Assembly: GCA_019843655.1 (NCBI GenBank)
Contig: JACDQD010000006.1
Span: 13,844,246 to 13,908,245, forward strand
Reading direction: 5' to 3'
Length of the DNA stretch: 64,000 bases
Source of the DNA: Lethocerus indicus
Lineage: Eukaryota > Arthropoda > Insecta > Hemiptera > Belostomatidae
The notes beneath the pieces are model-generated. The model had not been told where the DNA came from. It made no database searches and saw nothing but the letters and a program-made list of their open reading frames with translations. The number at the start of each line of letters is the position of its first letter. Position 1 is the stretch's first letter. The position numbers were made by a program, and so were the translations under genes. Shown in pieces: positions 54,025 through 64,000 of the stretch.

Positions 54025-54750
54025 TTCCTCATGTAGTTCTCTGCTTTGAATTAAAAAAAATTAAATTTTCATAACTTCCACAAAATCTGCTCCAAATGTC
54101 AACAATGTAGTGAAATGAGAAAAGAATCTTACCTGTGTTTGAGGACATACTCCTTCAACAACATCCACAACCACAATAGCACCATCACAAAGTCGAACAG
54201 CAGTTGATACTTCAGATGAAAAATCAACATGTCCTGGTGAATCTATAAGATTCACTAAATAATCATTTCCACCTACAAAATGATGAAGGAGAAATGATGC
54301 AATAGTTACATGAGTGATGTATAGTTACTACATAAAAACAAATATATTCTGTCAGTACTAAAAATGTGAAAAATAAATACCTAAATTATAATAAAGTGAA
54401 ATGGAGCTACTTTTCATAGTAATACCTCGTTCTTGTTCATCTTTTCGACTGTCCATATACCTAAGAGTAAATACAATAGAATTATATTTTTCTATTGCCA
54501 AACATAATTGTTATTCAAAATAAACTGAAGTAATGAATGTGTAATTCACAAAAAAGGTTGAACTATGGATAAAATGAAGTACCTACCTTAATTTGCCTGC
54601 CATGCGTGAAGAAATAATGCCATTACTGGCAACTAATGAATCCGCTAGTGTGGTTTTCCCATGGTCAACATGGGCTAAGATACATATATTACGAATGTTC
54701 TTAGGATTCCTTTGCATTTCCAGAAGTTTATCTTGGTTTATTAGACGCAT
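46846..54750 (-). CDS. EFL1: Elongation factor-like GTPase 1 (ribosome assembly), C-terminus missing
   Basis: Sixteen exons, 5' to 3': 54,750-54,587; 54,460-54,381; 54,272-54,133; 51,647-51,516; 51,385-51,186; 51,084-50,880; 50,799-50,664; 50,535-50,348; 50,266-49,973; 49,853-49,703; 48,867-48,674; 48,521-48,436; 48,345-48,222; 47,862-47,448; 47,372-47,135; 46,982-46,846. Phases agree at every junction and give 961 codons plus one base. GTP-binding motifs: G1 AHVDHGKTT (26-34), G2 RGIT (66-69), G3 DSPGH (92-96), G4 NKID (146-149). Later conserved segments include [48 protein letters not shown] and [14 protein letters not shown]1 is an EF-2-like cytosolic GTPase that acts with SBDS to release eIF6 from pre-60S subunits. 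The ATG at 54,750 is preceded by an acceptor (TTTTGTCAG), suggesting an upstream non-coding exon. The family continues about 120 residues after VLG; those residues are not found here. Least certain junctions: the donor at 48,222 (GTATGT) and the acceptor before 47,372. Confidence 0.93.
48899..49650 (-). mobile_element. Degenerate Penelope-like retroelement remnant with inverted arms
   Basis: Two imperfect inverted arms of about 180 bp (about 49,053-49,231 and 49,354-49,536) flank a 120-bp core. On the minus strand the core encodes a short tail containing [20 protein letters not shown], ending at a stop near 49,263. A related tail occurs in the element at 51.85-52.92 kb. Downstream of this tail, on the same strand, is a hammerhead-like core: CTGAAGA, a GGC/GCC stem, then GAAAC (49,011-49,038). 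Terminal repeats in direct or inverted orientation and hammerhead motifs are known for Penelope-like elements. No reverse transcriptase domain survives, so the class is inferred. It lies in the EFL1 intron between exons 10 and 11; element limits are approximate. Confidence 0.55.
49011..49038 (-). ncRNA. Hammerhead-ribozyme-like core, copy 1
   Basis: On the minus strand CTGAAGA (C3-A9 box) is followed by a short GGC...GCC helix, then GAAAC and the palindrome ACCGGT. This matches the minimal type I hammerhead layout described for Penelope-like elements, where stem III is very short and may work as a dimer. Stem I is only partly pairable. Catalytic activity is unproven. Confidence 0.4.
51929..51955 (-). 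ncRNA. Hammerhead-ribozyme-like core, copy 2
   Basis: On the minus strand, CTGAAGA, a short GGT...GCC stem, GAAAC and ACCGGT in the same order and spacing as in copy 1. It is located in the left arm of the element and points away from it. Stem I pairing is partial; activity is unknown. Confidence 0.35.
52711..52796. repeat. (TA)n microsatellite, about 85 bp
   Basis: Uninterrupted TA dinucleotides between the peptide tail and the right inverted arm of the Penelope-like remnant. The tract may have grown from a short repeat within the element. Confidence 0.95.
52863..52892 (+). ncRNA. Hammerhead-ribozyme-like core, copy 3
   Basis: On the plus strand CTGAAGA (52,863-52,869), a 12-nt spacer and GAAACCGGTTT (from 52,882). 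Helix II is poorly pairable here, so this copy is probably decayed. It is the mirror-image partner of copy 2 in the inverted arms. Confidence 0.3.
53981..54024. repeat. (AT)n microsatellite in palindromic flank
   Basis: An AT tract bounded by AGGAT and ATCCT, so the whole 44 bp is self-complementary. It lies in the EFL1 intron just downstream of the exon that encodes the G3 motif. Confidence 0.95.
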
Positions 54751-55966
54751 TTTTCTGCCTGACAAAATATAATTTCAATTATTGATTTAAAAAAGTTCTA
54801 TACAGTTTATAAGTATAGGTTCTGAAAGTTTTATACAGTTTCTAATTTCTGTATTTTCGATAATAAGAACATGAAAATGTCCTTAAATTTGAAATGACAT
54901 AGTTAAATTCGACGTTATTGCTTAAATTTCAGTGGGCTACAGTTTGACAGTTTCAGCATGCAATATGGAACAACAGGTTATAATGTGTTTCACGTGTCCT
55001 GCACTAAACGGATAAGAGATATAATATTACTTTTGCACACGACAACTCTAATGTAGCTCCTTTCGCGTTATCTGCTTACAAATTACGTTAAAATTATTAA
55101 TTACACGGTGCTAACAATGTGAATAAATACTGTAAAACTTCGTTCAACACTGTTCAAGAAACACTAGAGACAATATGCAACAATTCAGTACGCGCCAAAT
55201 ATAGTGCAGCCAAACGAATTATCTGGAATTATTCTAAAATCATGTTTGGTATTGTTTCGTTTTTCGAAATACGACATTATAATCGCTGTTTATGTTTGTA
55301 TTTAATGCCAATAACTCAAAATAAAAGAACGGATTTTGTGTATAAATTATTTTACTTGAACGTTAACTACTAGCATTCTGAAATCACTGTTCAGCAGTTC
55401 GACATTCAATCGCATTAAAATACAACTTGAGTCCATTTAGATGACATAAACCCTTTCATTAGTAATATGAACATATTACGAAAAGCATATATCCCTCAAA
55501 GAAACATTTCTATCTTATAATAGTACATAAAAAAATTGTAACCTCTTATTTTTATAAACATTCATTATTCTTAATAAAATGGCAGGTTTAGTAATAAATT
55601 ATATAACATTCAAACTTTTAAACTGATATCAGAATGCTCCTGCTTAACGTTCAAAGAAATGCCGCATTTTCATTGGTTTAACATGAGTTGGAGGTTACAC
55701 TGACTTAATGATGTTTCGTTTGTTCGCAATTTTCTCGTCCACAAACTATATTTCTGTTTAGTTATCGACAATAATGTAATTGATAAACTTATATAACGTC
55801 AACAGTTTCTCATAGACGAGTGCCCATGGCTTCATAGAAATGTTTGACAATAGTACTTGTGGCACTTGTGGTTTATGTATGTTTTTACTAGATATTTTGA
55901 TCTTGAGACGTTTCTGAAATCCTGATAAAATTCTGATTTGAATGATATCATTGACATTCTGTAACA
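54751..55966. promoter_or_regulatory. Shared head-to-head promoter region of EFL1 and the HINFP-like gene
   Basis: The two genes are transcribed away from each other from this 1.2-kb segment. CpG dinucleotides are visibly commoner at about 54.9-55.4 kb than in either gene body, as expected for an unmethylated promoter in a methylated gene pair. An untranslated EFL1 exon is expected here because an acceptor directly precedes its ATG. No TATA box or start site could be assigned. An 84-codon plus-strand frame at 55,119-55,373 has no recognisable domain and I do not call it a gene. Confidence 0.5.
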
Positions 55967-56634
55967 ATGATTAAAAACGAATCATCTTCGAAAACATTAT
56001 TCAAATGTGGCTGGGAAAACTGTCCTTATTCCGAGCCTTTGACTCTAGAATTTGAAAAGCATGTCAGCAGCCATATGCCTGACTTGGGCATTGGTACAAA
56101 TGAGGATGGAGAAGGTTCATTCTTTTCTTTTCATCAGAGTTGATATTAATATTTTATTCATATTTGGTTATTTCACAGATTTTTGTTTGTAGATATGTAT
56201 ATTTGCAAATGGTCAGACTGCGGATTTGAAACTCAAAATGTGGATGAAGTTAAAAGACACGTGAAGTTCCATGCTTATCATACTAGACTTAAGGCTCATG
56301 GAAATGATTTTATAAAGAAAAAGAACTTGCCGGTAAGGAATTTTTTTCTGATGTATTAATAAACTATGTCTACTATGTATCTTAAGCTCGATGAGAGGGA
56401 TTACAAATTCAGTTTTATTCTGTGTACTGTTAGGTGATCCACAAGAGTTTAAAATATCATAAGTCTTGTGATCTTCCATTTCCACTCACTGATTTAGTTT
56501 TATGCTAGACTCATTTTGGCTTCTTGCCATCTTTTCCAACAATCTGTTATTAGATTAGTTAGGCACATGTGTTATGGTTACCAATGAAGTCACACATGTA
56601 TTTTGTACATAGCTTTTCAGTCCATTTTTATAAA

Positions 56635-56695
<61 letters not shown>

Positions 56696-59600
56696 TTATT
56701 TATTATACATGGAAATAGGTTTTGAATAAGAAGCAAGTGAAAGAAAATTTCAGTAACAGGTAATAGAGGTCTGATGTAGCTTTAAATGGTTAAAGCAGAG
56801 TTATAGGAATGGTTTACATATTCCTTCAGTTACAAATTTAATGATAAATGTTCATTAAAACAATAAATTAAGCCTAGAAATAATAATAGAATTTTAATAT
56901 GATATCTCTCTTTTATCAGGTAAAAACCCATAAAATAAAAATTATGATTATTATTTATACTTTTTTTTTATTTGATTTTGCAATTGATTTTCCTAATACT
57001 ATTACTCAAATGATTATTACTCAATACATAAGTAGTAAGTTAATTATCAACCATTTTTTATTTATCCTTGAATGTTATCATTAATTATCCTTACCAATTA
57101 CTGTATTTCAGGCCTGCACATTCTCAGATAATGAACACAATTTGGTCCCATCACAGTCTGAGCCTTTAATATGTCATTGGGAAAATTGTGGAGAAGAATC
57201 AGGTGGACAACAAGAATTCATTGATCATTTGGTCAAATCACATTTAATTCCATACAATAAAAATGATGGCTACTTCATTTGCCTTTGGTCTGGTAATTAA
57301 AGTTTGATTTGTTTACCTAATGAATATTATAATGCATGCTTTAAATATGTTGGTATAAGGATGCAAGAAACATTTTTCATTTTGCTCAGTATTTATATTT
57401 TGGACTAAAATTGTGTACTATATTTGTAATGTATGTTTCAGATTGTAAAGCAACTGTCACAAAAAAGGAAAAATTGATACAGCATGTTAGGAGTCATACG
57501 GGAGAGCGTGTTGTTGCATGTCCCAATTGTGGTCAGATGTTTGCCAATAACACCAAATTTTCTGATCATTGTAATCGCCAGTTACCAATAGATGGTACAA
57601 AACTATTTTTTTTTGTATTATACATGATGTTACAATGAAATTCTAGCCCATGAAAGTAATTCTCCCTGAAATCGCTTTACTTTGAGTAGATGCCAATACA
57701 TTTTTTAATCACTATTTTTTACCTAAGTGATAAAAAAAAGAAGTTAGTAGGTACTTAATCTGGAATATAGTGCAGATGGTACACTTATACTTATTATTTT
57801 GATAAAACCTGAGAAATTAATGCTAATGTATATACAAGTCACATTCAATGAATGTTGAGAATAAAATCACTGTCCCTAGTCAATGCTTGTAGATACCATT
57901 ATTGATTTGAGCATAACTTAATAATTTATGCCAAAACATTGTTTTCATACTGTGCAGTATATATACATTGTAATTCAAATAAATTTTGTTTCTCTAATCT
58001 ATTATGCTATATATGTATTTCTTAGATAGCAGTTATCAGTGTGATCTGTGTTTGTCCTTCTTTCCGACGGAGCGAATTTTAAAGTTACATATGCGGCAAC
58101 ACATTCATCATTACAAATGTCCATTCTGTGATCTCACGTGCAGTAGACCAGCTGTAATAGCACGCCACATTCGCTACAGGCATCTAAATTACAGACCTTT
58201 CAAGTGTAATTCTTGTCCTTATAGGTATCTGGCTTTTTATCAACCCATTATATTAATAACATCTTATTCGATATTTACTTTCTCCTTATTTTTTTTAGAT
58301 GCCTTGTTGAAAGTTTTAATTCATTCCTCATTCATTATATTAATATGATTTTTATATGTGATCCATTTAATTTATTTTGACCATAAGGATCACATATAAT
58401 AAATTAAATTTATTAAATCATTGATATAAGTACTAATTAATGAACAAAAAATATAGGAGATAGTTTTTGAAAGGTTTCAAATGAAGTAACTCAAAAAATA
58501 TTTGCACTGAAAAATCAAGTTCTTAATATTATTATTATTATTAGATTATGAACATCTGCATTTTAATAATATTATCCATTTATTTCAGTTGTAAGTCACA
58601 GTCCGATCTAAGATCTCACCTTTTAACTCATAATCGTAAATTCATCTGTAGTGAACCAGACTGTCAGTGTCCTTCCAACAAACATGAATGTTACAAAGAA
58701 CTGGAGAGGGTAAGTGAATTATTGAATTATTTATAATAATAATTAATCAATCCTGACTGTTCATAATATTAATCTTTGTTTTGATTGAAAGGAACAAGTT
58801 AAGGAAGGAAATTCCAAGAGGGGCTTCTCGTGCCACCTGTGTGATAAAAAATACACACGAGGAGTCAGGCTTACTGCCCATCTCCTTTCAGTTCACAATG
58901 TCAGCAAACCATCTGGATATTCTAGATTTATGTTAGTATTTATATTTTTCAGTATATATAAATTTACATTCTTTAAAATAATTTGCACTCATTTACAATT
59001 TGTTTGGAAGTTTCTAATTGTAAATATCTGAATTGAAGCAAGTATCTACTTGTGAACTTCTGGAAAACATATTTATTGAATTCAACATTTTTTAAATGGA
59101 TGTGGTGTGAAACTATTGATGAATATTGTTAAATTTTGTAATTTCAGATACCGTTATGATCAGGATGGTTATCATAGATTACAAACTGTACGATTGGAAA
59201 GTTTGGAAGTCACTGAAGATATGGAAAAATCGTTAAATAAGAAAGTAACTATTTTTAAATGTTATAATCCTTGTGTAATTCTTGATTTTCTGAATATTGT
59301 AATTTGTTTATAAACAAAGAAAACTTCTTTTCATTATTTGTCCATACTACACTTACCTTCTGTCTTTTTCATTATATTTGGATATATTTTCAGGGTTCAG
59401 CACATATATTGTCATATGAAGAAGATCCAGATGACCATGAACATACAGAGGTAATTAAAATAGTCAAGAAATTTAAATCAGCGTTTTTGTTAGATTATTA
59501 TGGGAAATAATGAATTGTGATGAATTTTTAATTTGTTATAATTCATAGAATGTGTCTCTTCAGTTTTCAGAATTGTTAAAAGTTTTCTATATCATATATT

Positions 59601-59971
59601 ATTCTTAATTAATAATAGCAACTATTATATAATAAAATTATTAGGCATTTTTTCTAAAAATTTACTTAAAAATAAAATAAAATGTGGAAAATATGTTATC
59701 AACATGAATGGTTTGCATAAAATAATTTCAATGTGCAATGTACATGTTTATGTCATATGAACTGGAAAATGAAACTTCATACTCTATGTTGACAGTAATG
59801 ATGACACCAATGTAATGTTATTTGTTATAGGATGAGGAGATAAGGAATCATGCAGACTTTATAACTATTGATGTATTGGATGAGACAGGAAACGTAATTA
59901 AATCTGAAACTGTACTAGCAGGCAATACAACATTGCCTCCTGAAGCTAAAGTGGTTGCTGTTGCTCCATAA
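55967..59971 (+). CDS. HINFP: Histone H4 transcription factor-like C2H2 zinc-finger protein
   Basis: Ten exons: 55,967-56,114; 56,193-56,332; 57,112-57,292; 57,442-57,594; 58,026-58,224; 58,589-58,709; 58,792-58,931; 59,148-59,244; 59,394-59,450; 59,831-59,971. Phases agree throughout and give 458 aa. Zinc fingers in order: [56 protein letters not shown], a degenerate FICSEPDC, and FSCHLC. The CxWxxC form of the early fingers, [16 protein letters not shown] and the post-finger segment [16 protein letters not shown] are hallmarks of HINFP (MIZF), a nuclear factor that activates histone H4 genes at the G1/S transition. Human HINFP is slightly longer (about 517 aa). The first donor (GTTCAT) and the exon 7 donor (GTTAGT) are weak, but only these keep the frame. 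It is divergent with EFL1. Confidence 0.92.
56638..56695. repeat. (TA)n microsatellite in HINFP-like intron 2
   Basis: A nearly pure TA tract with one TG interruption near the 3' end. One of four long TA-type tracts, all confined to the right third of the window. Confidence 0.95.
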
Positions 59972-60305
59972 TGTTTTCCACTGCAATCTGTTTATGTTCA
60001 ATAATTATGAAAAGCATAGGCACTATATATGTTATGGACTTTAGTTTTGGTTCATTTATTAAACTTATATTATTAAATGTAACTGCTATTTTTATTAATT
60101 AAAGCAAAGAAAAGCTTGAGGTATTATGAACTCAGCTTACAGTGCAAACAAAAAGTTTCAGTAGTGTCTTTCTCTTGCTAACCTGACAACACAAATCATA
60201 ATTAGTGCTAATTCTTGGTTTTTCTTCTTTTATATAGGATAAGGGGATACATTTGTGCTAATAATTATTAGCCATTGTTTATTATTATCTATTGTTCATT
60301 GCAAA

Positions 60306-60311
60306 AATAAA
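60306..60311 (+). terminator. Likely poly(A) signal of the HINFP-like gene
   Basis: AATAAA 335 nt after the stop codon. ATTAAA-like variants occur earlier, near 60,056 and 60,098, so the exact cleavage site is uncertain. Confidence 0.45.
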
Positions 60312-63300
60312 TCTAGAAAAATATTATAAATGAAAGTACACTTTCCTGGTGAAATCTTAATAAGTTATTTTCATGGAGAAGGAATTTATATTTTTAAACA
60401 AATTAAATATAATTCAGCAACACAAAATGGTAGAAGGTCAGATCTTACTATAAGCTGGTCTGAGAGACACAGATGGAGAGTTAAAACCAATTGATCCATC
60501 AATGAGAAATAAGAGACCTAAAATAATAGAGAGATAAAATAATAAGAGAGAATTAAAATACAAAAATGCCATTCTATGAACAAGCCAGTCTTCTTGCAGA
60601 AAAACTCAGGACAATGGATGGATGAGGTCAATGCAGTAAACATAAACAATACGTTCATTGCCCTCTCAGCCTTTACTAACTTATATATTAATTATGAAGG
60701 AAGAAGGCAATAAAGTTCAATTAGGAATGTTATTAATTTATTAAAGAATCTGATAACATGAAGTCATAAAATAAATATTTAATGAATCAATATAAAATAA
60801 ACATTTAATACATGTAAAGGTAACTAATCAAATTATTCTTGAAAAGAAAATAATTCTTTTTGGACAATACACATTTGATCTGAACATTGCAATTTGAAGT
60901 TTGAACCATTGTTTTATGTTTTGTTGAATGTATATATTTTAGCTAAAATATAATCAACTATACGACTATAGTTATACTATTCTGAAATGAATTTCTGAAA
61001 CTATCAGAGTCATACAGAATATTATATATTTTTGTGTATAGGTAGGTGAAATTTAATCACTGTTTGGGATAACTACAAAAAAGTGCCTCAAACAGTGGGA
61101 TCTTGGGAGAGAGAGAGGTTGTGTATTAGAGGGTGTGTTTGCAAGATCCAAATACTGTTTAAAAAATTCAGACAGTAAAAACTACCACTGAAATTCAAAA
61201 TTTTAGAGTTTATTTTTTAACTATGAAAATATATATTTGAATACAGCCAGCAAATTAATGAAACAAAAATATTTATATCTAGTTTACATTCTGTATAATG
61301 TTTCAAGTTGTTATATTAATTAACTGCTTAGTTAAAATATAATTAATATTATAAACATCATACAAAGAAATGGGTACAATGTTAAAATAATGAATTCTGG
61401 TTGAAATGAAAGAAATTAAACACACTACCGACTCAGGTATCAAATGGACAAACATTAAATATGAATTCTAACAAACTATTAACAGTTGACTTCAAAACTT
61501 AACAAATCCTAACTTATTGCTTTGACAGGATAATGAAATCCTATTAAAGTGGGTGCAACAAGTTCACATAAAGATCTATTGATAATTTTCATACCAATAA
61601 AATAATTAAAGCACTTAAGGCTACAAAACAAATATACTACTTGTATATAATTGTAAGAATTAATCAGCCACAACATTTTCCTATACTCAGCAAAACATTT
61701 TTTGAAAAATAAATAACAGATATTTCAACTTAATAGCTATATTTTTTGGGCTTAAAAATAGCATGATAAAATGAATTAGTTGCTCTCAATTTATTAAAGA
61801 AAATAAATATTTTCAGGTGTGATAGGATGTTTCTTACAACTAACTATCATCAGGTACTCAAGCATAAAATTTGTTTAAGCTATTTTTATGACATAGTCAT
61901 ATACAAGGCAACAATATTCAAATAATCATGAATTGAACAAGTAAAACAAACTGAATTTTAATTATGTAATAATTTAATGATCAAAATAAGAACAATAGAT
62001 TAACATAATTGTATTTGATGGCATTAAAACAAAATATGTTTAAACAATTTCATTAAACAGCATGCTTGATTTCGTGTATGAATTAAAAAATCTTTTCATG
62101 AATTGAAAAGAACATAAAACTAGATTTCATTTGATTATTCTTTTCACCAAAATTTAAAATAGTTAAGTACATTAGTTTCATTAGGCGTTAAAAGTATAGA
62201 TCATGCTTAAGAATTAAGGCATATTTTGAATAGTATAATTGAATACACATAATCTTCAAACACACTTACTGAAATTGTATGCTAAAAAATTCAATAAGTA
62301 AGAGAACATTATGTCTAATTCTTCCTCAAACTCTTTAATAATTTAATTATCTATGACAGTCGATCTTTTACTTATGGTAAGTTAAAGAAGCTGTAATTTA
62401 CATCAAACAGAATATTTTATTATGCAGATGAGCAGTTGAAAGAGATTGTACATGCAGAACTCAGGAAATTTTAAGAATGGTGAAGCACCATTAAGTATAC
62501 TACTTTCACTTCTGATACTAATACATTTTATTTTGAATATTTATATATTTACTGAACTGTGTTCTTTACACAACTCATATGAAGAGTGATATATGAGTTT
62601 TGTTTTGTACAAATGGCACCATTATGTAGTCATGCATTTTACATGCAAGTAACAATTACCACCAATAATAGATAGTCACTAATTTCCAAGAGTGAGAATT
62701 TGATGAAGAATTACACACAATGAGATCAGTGGAAGAACTTCATATCTCTCACAAAAGCCCCCAATCCAAAATAGGTAGCATACAAATATAAAAACTCCAC
62801 AGTGATGTTAAAGTTATCACGGTGCAATATGATTATAAACTAACAGCTCAATAATTATTTCAAAATATGATTCAATTCACAAAAGACAAATGTGAGCATG
62901 AAAAACCAATAATATATTTTCAATTATATACTGAAGAAAGCTTATAGGTTATGCTCACTCAATAACAATATCTGTTCAATATTCTATAGTAATATCTCTT
63001 GCTGTAAACTTCCAAAAATATAACAGAAGAATAGAAAAAATAAAATATTCTGAACTATAATGAACTATTAAAGAAGTCTCAAAGTATTTCAACTTACTAA
63101 TTACAATTGGCACTGGTATTTACAAAGTCAAAATGTTAGCAAATATGGTTCATAAACAAAATATCATTAATAATTTGTTTCTCATATGAAGCATGTTTCA
63201 GCTGTACAAACCTCCAATTGTGGATGAGTGTCACACTCTCTCAATTAGAGATATAAAAAGAGTTCATTCAACCATATTTAGTTACCATTCCGAAATATCT

Positions 63301-63847
63301 TCTAGTTTACTGCAGCAAAACTAATTATATATTCAAGTATTCAAGATCAATCATGATGGTAACAAAAATTTACTGTGACCATAAAGCCAATAAGGAACTG
63401 CATATAATTGACAGATGGTTACCTTTAATATAAGAGGAACCATGTGCATATATGCCTTCAGTCAATATCGTTTAACCTATCTTGGAATTTACAGACTAGT
63501 TATTAGCAAAGGCAGTACAATTTAATTTTCTCAATGTTTTTAACCCTGTACATAAATAATTCAGTACAATGTTTAAACATGCTTCATTTGAATCACTTAA
63601 CTGTATATTTTTCAACAAACTAGTTAACATCTTAATACATTTCAGTTATGAAACAGATTAAAAATCTTCAAAAATACAGATTTGTATAAAAAAATCTCAT
63701 TTTCCTGTAATTTATTTCTATTTTGAGTTAAAAAACTGTATTTTGTTTGCTCAACAAACTGTTCTTATACATTAACAAATTTGAAATTCAATACCTCCAT
63801 ATTACTTGAAAAGGTATAAGGTGAATTCATACTCGGTCATTACTTAC
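60312..63847. other. Non-coding AT-rich segment, probably containing the 3' UTR of the A20 gene
   Basis: No frame longer than chance on either strand. The minus-strand gene at the right edge splices from 63,848 into this segment, so its last exon and 3' UTR should lie here; I could not place the acceptor. CpG is scarce. Apart from the repeat fragment at 60.6 kb, I recognise nothing else. Confidence 0.5.
60590..60690. repeat. Fragment related to the 48.9-kb retroelement end
   Basis: The sequence CATTGCCCTCTCAG followed by an approximate match (CCTTTACTAAC here, TCTCTACCAAC there) corresponds, in inverse orientation, to the outer edge of the element at about 48,934-48,957. This suggests a third, strongly decayed insertion of the same family between the HINFP-like gene and the A20 gene. 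Limits are uncertain. Confidence 0.4.
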
Positions 63848-64000
63848 ATTGATCTTCTATGAGCTGACGATAGCATTTCGAACAGTAGTTCTGCGTTTGA
63901 GGATTCCCAAAAAAGTTGCATGTTTCAGTTTGACAAGGCATACTGGGTTGGTAAAATGTTGATTTACAAAGATAGAGTGTTGTGTCTTGATTTGTGGCAG
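63848..64000 (-). CDS. A20-type zinc-finger protein, partial (internal or penultimate exon)
   Basis: The minus strand is open from the window edge to a consensus donor (GTAAGT at 63,847). The product includes PCQTETCNFFGNPQTQNYCS followed by KCYRQLIEDQ. The cysteine spacing C-x4-C-x11-C-x2-C, with FFGNP in the loop and KCYR after it, is the A20-type zinc finger, which binds ubiquitin or acts as an E3 module. A20 fingers occur in OTU-family deubiquitinases (A20, OTUD7/Cezanne), Rabex-5 and ZFAND5/6. An OTUD7-like enzyme with a C-terminal A20 finger would fit a penultimate exon, but there is not enough sequence to choose. The gene continues past 64,000. Confidence 0.75.

Noticed and set aside
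55119..55373. 84-codon frame between EFL1 and the HINFP-like gene
   Set aside because: No domain, and the HINFP-like model starts cleanly at 55,967 with a first finger matching the family; probably chance.

Overview
This is eukaryotic nuclear DNA: spliced genes with GT-AG introns, low gene density and long AT-rich non-coding stretches. Gene content and sequence style point to an insect. The contrast between a CpG-rich left part and a CpG-poor right part that carries housekeeping genes resembles the methylation-shaped genomes of Hymenoptera, but the order is an inference. No prokaryotic, viral, CRISPR or tRNA features were seen.

Region 1 (1 to about 46.7 kb) is CpG-rich and almost free of microsatellites. 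It holds one recognisable plus-strand gene for a secreted, cysteine-rich protein. Its first coding exon (13,774-14,034) carries a signal peptide and a Ser/Thr/Gly-rich segment. A 29.2-kb intron follows, then five small exons (43,258-45,500) encode a ten-cysteine C-terminal domain. The domain resembles arthropod proteins often labelled 'U-scoloptoxin(11)-like'. The rest of region 1 has no recognisable coding exon. It contains scattered GC/CpG-rich islands and two compact palindromic motif groups (a paired RUNX-type site and a triple E-box) that are candidate cis-regulatory elements.

Region 2 (about 46.8-64 kb) is AT-rich and CpG-poor, with long (TA)n tracts. The minus strand carries the GTPase gene EFL1, a cytosolic factor that matures 60S ribosomal subunits (16 coding exons, 54,750 down to 46,846). 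It is head-to-head, across a 1.2-kb intergenic segment, with a plus-strand gene for a HINFP-like histone H4 transcription factor (10 coding exons, 55,967-59,971). At the right edge a minus-strand exon encodes an A20-type zinc finger and belongs to a gene continuing outside the window. Two EFL1 introns contain degenerate Penelope-like retroelement remnants with inverted terminal repeats, a shared C-terminal peptide and hammerhead-ribozyme-like cores.

The most notable point is that EFL1 has no last exon in the window. Its coding sequence stops at a splice donor beside a self-complementary (TG)n(TA)n(CA)n tract, and the base composition flips at the same place. This suggests an assembly misjoin or a rearrangement breakpoint near 46.6-46.8 kb.
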